From Symbiodinium natans (Eukaryota; Sar; Dinophyceae; Suessiales; Symbiodiniaceae), in the NCBI GenBank assembly GCA_905221605.1, contig CAJNDS010001346.1, positions 1 to 22,147 of the forward strand: a DNA stretch of 22,147 nt, read 5' to 3'. The position numbers were made by a program, and so were the translations under genes. Below, piece by piece: positions 8,213 through 16,240 of this stretch. Every line of letters starts with the position of its first letter. Within the stretch, counting starts at the first letter, position 1. The notes beneath the pieces are model-generated. The model was given only the letters and a program-made list of their open reading frames with translations. It did no database searches and was not told the origin of the DNA.

Positions 8213-9729
8213 TCCTTATGCACATAATCCCCCGGCGTGAGCTGGAATAGCTCTTCACTTTGGACAAAGTGACCATAAGAGTGTCCACCACTGCCAAGCG
8301 ACTCAGGTCCAGTGAAGTAGTAGAGACGCGCTCCCGCGCCAATCGCTTGCATCCTTGCTGCCTGGCTGGGCCGGAAGATACAAAGCTGGTCGCTCTCATG
8401 ATGGACAAGACTAACAGCGTGCCGCAATTCCGAACCCAGGATATATTGCAGCATGGCCCGTGGCATGGCAATGCCGCCCAAACGTGCCTTGATGTGGACA
8501 AAATCGCCCTTGCAGTCAGGAAGCTTTTGGCGCTCATGCCAAGCGATAGCCACAGCAGCGCCCGTATACGACCCAGCAGAGAAACCCGTAACGCACAGTT
8601 TGCACTCGCCAGCTCTCCCCGCGGCGAGGCCCACATGCAGAGCGGTCAGCGCAGCAGTATGTGGCATGTGCAAGTGAGCTAGGGCCGGGCACATTGTCAG
8701 GGAGGCTTCTACCGAGCTGATTCTAGCACGAACCGCCGCTGGCAGACCGCATCCTTCGACCTGAGGATACAGAGCACGTGCCCACAGCTGGGCGGCTTGG
8801 GGCAGGAGCAGCAGTGCATGTGCGGCATTACCGCTGGTCGAAAGCAACAACGGGCGTTGTGTGTCCTCATATCGGACTTTTTTGCCCTGGTCGTCCCGGA
8901 CTGTTTCCATTTCTAAGCCAGTGAATGCATAGGAATTGCCTGTGTGAATGATGCTACCCGACACAGTGGAGGGCGTATTCTCGGCTTTCCCATGCATCCC
9001 GCTAATGAAGAGCGACCGACATTCCCCTGAGGGGGTTAGGTGAGGCTTTGGGGGCGGGTACTGGTAGGCAGGAAAGGCAAAGGCTGCCAGGGCTTGCTGC
9101 ACACGCATTGCAAGTCCATCATCCCAGTATTGACTGAGGCCCAGCGGCGTGACCTTTATGTCTGCAGCAAAGAGAGGCCACGGCAGATCCACCTGGGCCA
9201 GCCAAAGCATGCGCAGCGGCAGCAAGAAGAGCAAGCGGCCCAGTTGGGGTATTGGGTCGACTGCGCCATTTCGGGGTGGCCCTGCAGGAAGATAGGGCAT
9301 CTTTCTTCCAAAACATGAGGACTCCAGGGAAGAGCTGGAGCCGCACTGGTCCACTGCCCTTTTTCCCAACAGAGGCCCACAGAGGGACGGTGTCCCCGTT
9401 GCCCCAGACCGACTCGGGCAGAGTAGGCAGCCGTACCACACTCCCCCACTGCGGCAAGATGTTTTTGCCTTTGGCACCATATCCATGCACAAAAGGAGGG
9501 GGTATAACCTCGGCGTATCGGTTCGCCATGAATAAGTCAGGACCAGGTAGGATTGCCAAACGGGAGTGCAAGCCGCCGTAACCCCTGAGCAAGGGAAGAA
9601 ATCCCTGTTCATACGGGCCTTGTCCCCATGTTTTGACCCCTCTGACCTGCCTGACTGGGGAGGCGCCAAACTGGATGTCTGGCTCTGGCCGGCCAGTATT
9701 AAGGTCGGCCGCTTTCCACGCAACTTCAT
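8209..9729 (-). CDS. Serine alpha/beta-hydrolase-like domain
   Basis: The frame is open from 9729, but coding character begins only near 9310, where the preceding frame (9119-11476) fades out; upstream of that it is a shadow. The C-terminal 130 residues show a plausible catalytic triad. The nucleophile elbow is G-F-S-A-G-S with Ser384, the acid Asp447 sits in H-H-E-S-D-Q, and His487 in S-Y-G-H-F, numbered from 9729. The order, and the hydrophobic strands before each residue, fit an alpha/beta-hydrolase fold (esterase, lipase or peptidase). The substrate cannot be told. Its TGA overlaps the helicase ATG. It is joined to the preceding frame by a +1 step near 9300-9310 (TTTTGGAAGAAAG). Either it is part of a larger polyprotein or it is a separate gene with its start damaged. 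Confidence 0.6.
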   Translation of the reverse strand: MKLRGKRPTLILAGQSQTSSLAPPQSGRSEGSKHGDKARMNRDFFPCSGVTAACTPVWQSYLVLTYSWRTDTPRLYPLLLCMDMVPKAKTSCRSGGVWYGCLLCPSRSGATGTPSLCGPLLGKRAVDQCGSSSSLESSCFGRKMPYLPAGPPRNGAVDPIPQLGRLLFLLPLRMLWLAQVDLPWPLFAADIKVTPLGLSQYWDDGLAMRVQQALAAFAFPAYQYPPPKPHLTPSGECRSLFISGMHGKAENTPSTVSGSIIHTGNSYAFTGLEMETVRDDQGKKVRYEDTQRPLLLSTSGNAAHALLLLPQAAQLWARALYPQVEGCGLPAAVRARISSVEASLTMCPALAHLHMPHTAALTALHVGLAAGRAGECKLCVTGFSAGSYTGAAVAIAWHERQKLPDCKGDFVHIKARLGGIAMPRAMLQYILGSELRHAVSLVHHESDQLCIFRPSQAARMQAIGAGARLYYFTGPESLGSGGHSYGHFVQSEELFQLTPGDYVHKE

Positions 9730-11476
9730 GTATGTATCTTCCTAAAAGTGCCCACGCAAACACAAAGTCAGAATGCTTGTGAGCAGTGGTTCCGGCAAGA
9801 GGGGTGTTGCGTAGACATTGCCGATAATGGATCTGGTCCAACGGCACCTGCTCATGCATACCAGGCAATGGAGTGGGCACTTCACTGGGCATGATGACTA
9901 GCTGCAGGGCTCGGCTCAACGCAGTACCAATGGAGGTCACCGCACTAGCGACGTTGCTAGGGATGCAAAAGCGAGGGGGCCGGGGAGTTTTGCCGTCCGG
10001 AGCATTCGGGTAGAAGATGACCAATCCCCCATTTGCTTCAAGCTGGTCCTCGGACGCACAAACCATGCCAATTGAGTTTGGCGATCGGGCCCCACACGGT
10101 ATGGACCCGTCCGGCGAGCAACTCCACGGCGAGGCTGGAAGCGAGCCACAGGGCTGTGTCTCGTCCGTCTCGACTTCCATGCTGCCCAGTGACTCCGTCG
10201 AGAGGGTATTGGGCAGTAGATCGAGGACTGCAAACCTTCGCAGCTCTTCTGCTTCCCACCTGGCAGTGAACAAGGTGTCATGGTCAAGCAACATCAAGAC
10301 CACCCCTGGCGCAAGGACTCTGAGGACTGCCAGAATTTCGGGCCCCGCCCACGTAAAGTGCACAGAAGCTAACCCCGCTTCCTTGGTGTTTACCAAGATG
10401 GGAAACCACCTCTCTTTAAACGGGCCTTCCCACTGCATGCGTGCTACCAAATGCCGGACAAAGTAGGGGAAATGCGGAATAGACAAGAAGCAGCGACTGT
10501 CCGTGACTAAGAGCAGGACATGGGCTCCTGCGGACTCAGCAGCCCGGAGCTGTGGAAGTAGGCAGCCGAGTAGTGCAGTGTAGTCGATCTCTGGGTGGAG
10601 ACCTTGCGGCTCAGGCGGTTCGCCGGAAATGGCGCCAGAGGCCAGTCTCAATGGCAGGATGCCGCTAGGGGTGGGCTCAGGGAAATTCTGATTACTTTCT
10701 AGTGCCTGCGCGAGGTCCTCAGGCTCCGGAGGCCCCGGCGCATGGTCAGCACTGAGAGTGCGAAGCTGGCATATAGCCTGCATTGCGGTCGCAGCAAGGA
10801 CCTGTGGACCTGGGTAGCTAGGGACCTGCCACGGTGGCAGGTCGGCTGCAACTGGCGCGGGAGGTGGCCTCCCATGTGGAAGTCGCGGCTCAATCCAACT
10901 GACCGCACCCACTGGGTACTCGCCAACACGTGGAGGAATCGGCGGTATGGGAGGGCGAGGACTATTGTTCGGCCAGCAGACCCTAGGTGGATTAGGTGGT
11001 GGAGTGTGCCCGGGCCCGGGAGACAGGGCTGTCTCCCTACCCACTCCTTGTTCGGTGACAACACTCGCCCAAGGGGGAAGGTCTACCGCGTCACCAGGCA
11101 AAGCACTGTGCGTGGACACCGCTCGCCCCATGAGGGCACTGCTATGCGGCATGGTGCCGATGCCTGGTCTCCATGCATGCAGGAGAAAACAGCGAACCGT
11201 GGGTTGCCGAGCGAAGCAGACGGCGTTGCTGTTTCTCAAAAAGGCAGAGTGGTCCAGACACAACAAAGGTTGTATTTCCGGCGGGAAGTATTGGCACCAA
11301 CCGGCAACATCAAGTTCGTGAGGCAGGATGACGCCGGCTTGCATCTGCCTGGTCATTGCGACATCACTGGTCCCTAAAGTGGCAAGTGCAGTGAGTTGCC
11401 CTCTCCTGGCAACGTGAACTTGGAGTGCTTGCGCTCCAACCCGGATCACATACGGTTGACAGGCATACGACTCCAT
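9119..11476 (-). CDS. Protein with a D-H-D motif, possibly glycosyltransferase-like
   Basis: Translation most likely starts at the ATG at 11474-11476 (M-E-S-Y-A-C-Q), whose context GCCATGG is a strong eukaryotic initiation site; the frame opens slightly earlier at 11488 with a GTG. Residues about 135-230 are very Pro-rich and probably a linker. A globular region follows with hydrophobic strands leading to L-L-D-H-D-T-L-F, the D-H-D at residues 402-404 counted from 11488. In many nucleotide-sugar-dependent glycosyltransferases a D-x-D after a hydrophobic strand binds the metal and donor. Here that is only a suggestion, since no other family signature was recognised. The last 60 codons before the stop at 9119 are Ala/Ser/Arg-rich and look out of frame; the real protein seems to continue in the next frame from about 9305. 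Confidence 0.6.
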   Translation of the reverse strand: MESYACQPYVIRVGAQALQVHVARRGQLTALATLGTSDVAMTRQMQAGVILPHELDVAGWCQYFPPEIQPLLCLDHSAFLRNSNAVCFARQPTVRCFLLHAWRPGIGTMPHSSALMGRAVSTHSALPGDAVDLPPWASVVTEQGVGRETALSPGPGHTPPPNPPRVCWPNNSPRPPIPPIPPRVGEYPVGAVSWIEPRLPHGRPPPAPVAADLPPWQVPSYPGPQVLAATAMQAICQLRTLSADHAPGPPEPEDLAQALESNQNFPEPTPSGILPLRLASGAISGEPPEPQGLHPEIDYTALLGCLLPQLRAAESAGAHVLLLVTDSRCFLSIPHFPYFVRHLVARMQWEGPFKERWFPILVNTKEAGLASVHFTWAGPEILAVLRVLAPGVVLMLLDHDTLFTARWEAEELRRFAVLDLLPNTLSTESLGSMEVETDETQPCGSLPASPWSCSPDGSIPCGARSPNSIGMVCASEDQLEANGGLVIFYPNAPDGKTPRPPRFCIPSNVASAVTSIGTALSRALQLVIMPSEVPTPLPGMHEQVPLDQIHYRQCLRNTPLAGTTAHKHSDFVFAWALLGRYIHEVAWKAADLNTGRPEPDIQFGASPVRQVRGVKTWGQGPYEQGFLPLLRGYGGLHSRLAILPGPDLFMANRYAEVIPPPFVHGYGAKGKNILPQWGSVVRLPTLPESVWGNGDTVPLWASVGKKGSGPVRLQLFPGVLMFWKKDALSSCRATPKWRSRPNTPTGPLALLAAAAHALAGPGGSAVASLCCRHKGHAAGPQSILG

Positions 11477-12005
11477 GGCATCACTCACCGAACATGGCAG
11501 GCCAAACTCATGTGACTACCACACAGACAGCGGACAACCACGAGGCAACCTTCAGACACCAAGAACCCTGGAAGCCCAAACACCAACAAAGGAGGACACC
11601 AAGAAGGGGAGGACCAAACCCCAAGCAGAGCACACAGGAGAGAAGAAACAGAGAGGCGAGAAACAAACAAAAACCAGTCAGGAGCGTAATTACCCTCAAC
11701 ACAAGGGGCACCTCGTTCAGCCAGCCAGCCACCCTGAGCTTGAGCCAAGGCACATCCAACACGCAACCTGAAAAGGAATGCAGCGTGTCGTCGCAGGTGG
11801 CTGTTACTTGTGGCTGCAATGTGCTGCATGTACAAAGCAATGACCTGGAGACAATGGCATCCTTTACTTTGTCCGTGCACAGTAGTAGCACCAGAATGCA
11901 GGCATACCTCGGTTGCTGGTCTGTCTGTAGCGACAACACAAGGCCCGGCGCGCATAAATCGATTAAAATGGCAAAAGGGAGGCACTCTCTACCCTGCCCC
12001 AACGA
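11477..12005 (-). promoter_or_regulatory. Intergenic spacer with a polypyrimidine tract (candidate splice or trans-splice acceptor region)
   Basis: Between the hydrolase stop at 12006 and the ATG at 11476 no coding-like sequence is visible. Frames stay open here mainly because the minus strand is rich in C and T, especially over 11530-11690, where runs such as TTTCTTCTCTCC occur. A pyrimidine tract followed by AG dinucleotides upstream of a start codon is what cis- or trans-splice acceptors need. No conserved spliced-leader sequence is present, and none would be expected in genomic DNA at this place. Confidence 0.4.
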
Positions 12006-12874
12006 CTACTCCGGGAGCTCGATATGGTCCGCCAGCAGCCAATCAGGGTCGCTCAGCAATGCAGGCCACACCACATGCTCCGGGTCCTTGCCGATAACCA
12101 CCTGGCGGATTGTGAGGCCGGGGGCCAGGGGTACTGCGTGCGTCCGTAGCCCTTGAAGGCAGTAAAGTGCGAGTCTTCGGTAAGGGCTTCTGTGACAGGA
12201 GGCACGCGATGATTGCCCCGTACCGAGTAGCACATCCGAAGGTGATGCTGGAAGGTCTCTACGTCCTTTCGTCCGCCATAGACTAAAATTCGTGTCTCCT
12301 CGCTCGTGGGGGCTGGCAGCAAAGAAGGCAGCCTAATGGGGCCCATGCAAACACAAGCCCGGAAGGTCGCATGGGCCTCGGAAATTGCAATCTGGTAGGT
12401 GATGGTTCCTCCAGAACCGAGGCCCATGAGATATGTGGGCAAGGAGATGCGAGGGCTCGCATCACGTTGGACGGCCAACAGGAGCGGTAGAACTTCCATT
12501 GTATACACTGCCTTGGTCCAGGCAGCACCGTCAGGCAACATCCAGGCAGGCGGTGGGCCTGCTTGTCCCGCCACAGGCCATGCGCAGGCAATGACGGCCT
12601 TTTTGAAGGCCAGGTTGCTCCACAGGTACTCTATGGCCCCTTGCCAAGGCAGTGGGTGCATATTCTCCACATAGAAGTGTCCACAACCAGGGAGGAGAAG
12701 CACTATCGAGTTGGCTTCCCCTGCATCCGCACTCGGCCGGGATACAACAAAGGGGAGGGTTGAACTGCCATGGCTCGCCGTGATCCAGGTGTTTTCACGC
12801 CCAGCAACGAGCGGAGGGGCGACCAATGGAGGAGGCTGCAGGTTCTCCAGGCCAAGGGGCTCTTGCAATGCCAT
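12006..12874 (-). CDS. Alpha/beta-hydrolase-like protein with an altered nucleophile elbow, one frame break
   Basis: The ATG at 12874 is in a GCCATGG context. The frame ends at 12053, but near 12145 coding character moves by a -1 step into the frame that ends at 12006 (L-A-P-G-L-T-I-R-Q-V-V...I-E-L-P-E), giving about 290 residues. The strand pattern fits an alpha/beta hydrolase: S-I-V-L-L-L-P-G-C-G (oxyanion-side strand), then L-M-G-L-G-S-G-G at the elbow, I-L-V-Y-G-G-R-K-D with Asp204, and D-S-H-F with His236. The canonical Gly-x-Ser-x-Gly reads Gly-Leu-Gly153-Ser154-Gly, so the usual Ser position is Gly. The neighbouring Ser could serve instead, or the protein may be inactive. Similarity to the relic at 1250-1800 continues upstream of this ATG, and the frame is open to about 12977, so the true start may lie further upstream or be spliced. 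Confidence 0.55.
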
Positions 12875-13363
12875 GGCGAAGAAGGGGCAGCCTATCCAAT
12901 TGACGGGGCAAGGTAGAGGAAGACTGGGCAGCCTTGCCTGTGAGCCGTGCCGTCCAGCGCAAGAATGTCACACAACAACAAGCTTGCTCCCAACTTTCCC
13001 TGACTCAGCTCCCTTCAGTTGGGGACTACATCAGCGGTATAACATGATCAAAGGTTACAACTTTCCAAATCGGTCAAGACAACAGCATGACAATACAGGA
13101 ATGCCGCATGTCCATGGATAACGACCGGTGTACTAGGCCGCCGTTTGTTCCGTATCCGCACAAGGTCAGCGTTAGATGTCACTGTCCGAATGCCGATTGT
13201 CCAGTTAGTTCGGGGAGGGCAAGCGGGCGCCTGCTCCTGTGAGCCCCGGCGGCACAAAAAAAGGGGGCAAGTTAGCGGGTAATACCCTCACTCCTTTATG
13301 TTCGCGGCTAAGAGGGCTAGGAGCCACAGGAACAAACTGCCAATCCATGCGGGGGACCAGGGC
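12875..13363. other. Upstream region of the hydrolase-like gene, no gene seen
   Basis: The minus-strand frame of the hydrolase stays open to a TGA near 12977 without an ATG. Positions 12880-12960 resemble relic sequence at 1740-1830. Just before the start, the minus strand has a pyrimidine-rich stretch (CTTCCTCTACCTTGCCCC) followed by AG, which could act as a splice acceptor. The remainder up to 13363 shows no convincing gene, RNA or repeat. Confidence 0.4.
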
Positions 13364-13387
13364 GTGTGAGTGCGGGCGCACTCACGT
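13364..13387. repeat. Palindromic element, copy 1
   Basis: Positions 13366-13385 form a perfect inverted repeat: GTGAGTGCG, a 2-base GG spacer, then CGCACTCAC. The flanking GT on each side is shared with the second copy, giving an identical 24-mer. It could form a cruciform or hairpin, or bind a dimeric protein. Confidence 0.9.
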
Positions 13388-13594
13388 ACCCAACATCAAA
13401 TCACTCCCGCACCCTCACAAAATTCTCCTCAGGTAATACTGGGGAGCAAGGGAGCAACCCGAACGGGAGCTCCTGAGCCGCTTCACCGAGCCCCTGCTCG
13501 GAAGTTGCGGTGAGGGGTCACCGCTCGTCAACCTTGTACAGAGAACGTAAATGGATATACTGCCTTGAGAAGAGATGCAGGTTCCTACACCGCC
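13388..13594. other. 207-bp segment between two identical palindromes
   Basis: No long open frame and no recognised RNA gene. It contains short self-complementary stretches (for example GGTGAGGGGTCACC near 13510 and GAGCTCCTGAGCC near 13467). With the palindromes at both ends it might be a small mobile element or a structured regulatory segment; neither is shown. Confidence 0.3.
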
Positions 13595-13618
13595 GTGTGA
13601 GTGCGGGCGCACTCACGT
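13595..13618. repeat. Palindromic element, copy 2
   Basis: Identical to the 24-mer at 13364-13387. The inverted repeat is at 13597-13616 with 9-base arms and a GG centre. Sequence outside the 24-mer does not match that around copy 1, apart from one adjoining C. Confidence 0.9.
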
Positions 13619-13630
13619 GGCATGAGCAAC

Positions 13631-14074
13631 TCAACTGTCCTCCTCCACTTGCCTAGTGACTGGGGTCCTAGCCTGGCTAGAGGAGGATGAGAGTATAGCA
13701 TTGTTTCGCATTCGCGCGACACCCAAGTCCATCAACTCCGTAACATGAAGCTGCAATTTGAGATGGGTGCAGTTTACACGCACGACGGGCACAACGCGCT
13801 GTGTACTGGCGAAGGTTGACGTAGATGTCACAAAGCGCCTGCGCGATGCCCAAGCCCCGATGATACCTCCCCAGCGCCGACAAACAGCAGCCACTCTCGC
13901 GGTTTCCCTCAGGGATGGGAGGGCAACCCTATAATTCTCGACTCCAGGAGCGACGTGAGGGAGGCGAGTATAACAACAGCCCCAATTCGACTGGTGTTGC
14001 CGCCAGAGGTACACTTGTGGAGGCTCGGAGAGGCCTTCGCGCGGCTCAATAATTAACCACAGGCTCAAGCACAC
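13631..14074 (-). CDS. Possible small protein of 147 residues, unrecognised
   Basis: This is an open minus-strand frame with an ATG and no overlap with other candidates. The composition is mixed and not obviously low-complexity, but no domain, signal or motif was recognised and it has no clear partner. It lies upstream of the hydrolase gene on the same strand, about 760 bases away. A chance frame in GC-rich DNA is at least as likely. Confidence 0.2.
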   Translation of the reverse strand: MCLSLWLIIEPREGLSEPPQVYLWRQHQSNWGCCYTRLPHVAPGVENYRVALPSLRETARVAAVCRRWGGIIGAWASRRRFVTSTSTFASTQRVVPVVRVNCTHLKLQLHVTELMDLGVARMRNNAILSSSSSQARTPVTRQVEEDS

Positions 14075-14444
14075 AGTTTTAAACCAAAGGGTCTTAAATT
14101 TTGAAGTCCAGTCTTAACTACTGGGCTTGATTTGGGGAGCGGCCAGCAGACCTCAACAGTGCGATCGTGAGCCCTCCTACACCCAAAACGCAGGACAACG
14201 TGTAGAGTTGCGTCTCACACAGCCGCATGAATTGCGACTTACACAGACGCATGAGGTTTGCGCAGCATGTGCAAAACGACAGTATTAAGGCTGCACCCCA
14301 ACCCGCCTGGCACGCTAGGGGAAAGTGCCCGACAGGACCTCGGCATGGACCTGGGCACCTCGAGCCTGTGCACCTTGAGCCTGTGCATGTGCGGGCACCT
14401 GCAAACACGCCTGACCAGGAAGGGCCTGCGCAGCTTGAACCTGT
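14075..14444. other. Left flank of the satellite array with traces of array-like sequence
   Basis: Positions 14079-14128 (TTTTAAACCAAAGGGTCTTAA...AAGTCCAGTCTTAA) resemble the unit interior at 14964-15030 (TTTTTAAACCAAGAGGCGTCT...AAAGTCCAGCTTAA). Near 14350-14395 a short phrase, GAGCCTGTGCA, is repeated. No gene is supported. It is probably an eroded edge of the array. Confidence 0.4.
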
Positions 14445-16240
14445 ACTTTGGGGGGCCAGACGTGCGTTGCCAGAAATTCATGGTTGCAGGCACCCCCAAT
14501 TCTGGTCCCCAAACTTGCTCCATTTCGGACTTTTGGAGACTGCATTGAGAGAACCAACACCAAATCACCAACAGAGTTGAATTAAAGGAAGGCCAAAATG
14601 CCAAAAAAACCAATAATGGACCCAAGGCCGATTGAGGACCAAGACCGATTCAACTCAAATGACAAGAAACAAACCAGGGCCCAATCGACCAGACTGAGCT
14701 CAAGGACTGAATCCAAGCACAACAACTTCGGAATCTGTTGGAACAGATCCGAGCAGTAACATCTGAGGAACATGGACACAAACATGAAACAGACAACAAA
14801 TGCAGAGAGAGAACAGACAGGAGAAAAAGCCCGAAAAAACAACCAACAATCAACAGAGCCAAGAAGTCCAGGACCGAAAGACCGGACACTTGGAAGACCA
14901 AGGAAGAGGGCCAACCAAGATTGACCAGAAGACTGAAGAGAGAAAGATCCAAGCGACACCTGACTTTTTAAACCAAGAGGCGTCTCAACACCAAAGAGTG
15001 TCTTGCACCTTTTTTAAAGTCCAGCTTAACCCTTCAAAGGGTGAGGACGAAGGAGGCTTCGAAGGTGAGGACGAAGAGGGCTTTAAAGGCTTGGACGGTA
15101 AGAGACGGAGGCATCTCCAGAGTCTCACTTCTCTGAATTGGAAGAATGAAATCCAAAAATAAGATCCAAAAAACAAAACAAGATTCGGGGGGTGGAATTT
15201 AGAAGTTTTCTCTCTCATCTTCAAAGAAACGAACCAGAGGGTGTCTTACACCAAATGGCGATCTTGTCAAAAACATCCTGAAGAATGAATATCAGTTTTG
15301 GAGGCGTCTTATTTCTGTTGGAGACCAGAGACTCTGGGGTTAACCTAACTTCGAACCTACGTTAGAACCTGGGTTTAAAACTAAGGTTGGAACCTAGATT
15401 CCCAGGCTCAGGTTGAATTTGGACTGAGAACAGAGAAGCGAGAATTGATTCAATTCCAAAAAAAACCAAAAACGGGTGTCTTAAGAACTTTGATAGACTT
15501 TGAACCATGGAGTGTCTCAGATTTGCAGAGAGATCCCAAGAAATTTCTGCAGATGTTTTTTGAGCTTGCCAGAAAGTTGCAACAGTTGGTTTGAAAAAAG
15601 GAACCTGGAATTATTTGTCAAAAAAAGTGAGTCGAAAAAAAAAACAGCACAAGCAAAACCTGACAATCAACAAAAGTGAGACGATCAAAATGTAAAACCA
15701 TCAAAAACAAGCTCTAACAACAAAACACATGTCAGATGTACTCCGGTGTTTCGCTCGCTTCGCTCGCACTTATTCACATTGTGGAAAGACACTTTGCCTT
15801 TTCAAAACGGTTCGGTTTGGGCGTCGCGCGCAACATGCACGTCTCAGCAGTACAGTTGAACTCGTCTCGTCCTGCAGTTGATTTCTATCCAAACGCCACT
15901 GTCAGAGGCTTTCAAAAACGCTTGTTTCAAGCAATTTCAAATCGCGGACTTGGGAGGTCAAGAGGAGCTTTTCACGGAGAAGACGCGCTTCCTGACCATT
16001 GTTCAAAGCACTTCTAAACGATGGAGTGTTGGAAGATTTGCCGGACTCCTTGGCCATTGTTTCAAGCTGCTTTCTTCATCATCTTCAAAGATGTTTGAAA
16101 GCCACTGGAACGCACCTCTTTTTGCTTTTCAGCAACCGAATCTGAGCATCGAGGTCGTGCCAGGAAAGGGGGCCTGGGGGTCCTAGTTTAGGGGGTCCAT
16201 TTGGCCCGCAAAATTAACTACACCCCTCCAGCCCCCCACA

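Noticed and set aside
11485-12002. Two overlapping minus-strand frames of about 165 residues in the spacer
   Set aside because: They are open because a pyrimidine-rich strand lacks stop codons. Residues are dominated by Leu, Ser, Cys and Val with no motif, and neither frame stands out.
14582-14959. Minus-strand hydrophobic frame of 125 residues in each unit (also 17311-17688 and, broken, 20110-20421)
   Set aside because: It is the reverse of an A-rich plus strand, which yields Leu, Phe, Ser and Cys codons by composition. In unit 3 a 2-base insertion breaks it.
15360-15420. Possible hairpin with CCTGGG and CCCAGG arms and several GAACCT copies
   Set aside because: The arms are short and the loop long. 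It looks like a local diverged repeat, without sign of a structured RNA or a tRNA.
15745-15770. CGCTCGCTTCGCTCGC stretch in each unit
   Set aside because: A short internal repeat that invites comparison with CRISPR-like or binding-site arrays, but it occurs once per 2.7-kb unit with no spacer pattern.
15736-16017. A 93-residue plus-strand frame repeated in each satellite unit (also 18463-18744 and, altered, 21203-21478)
   Set aside because: Identity between units 1 and 2 only reflects recent duplication. In unit 3 a 4-base insertion near 21240 changes the frame and so the N-terminus. No domain was recognised and an overlapping frame is equally long.
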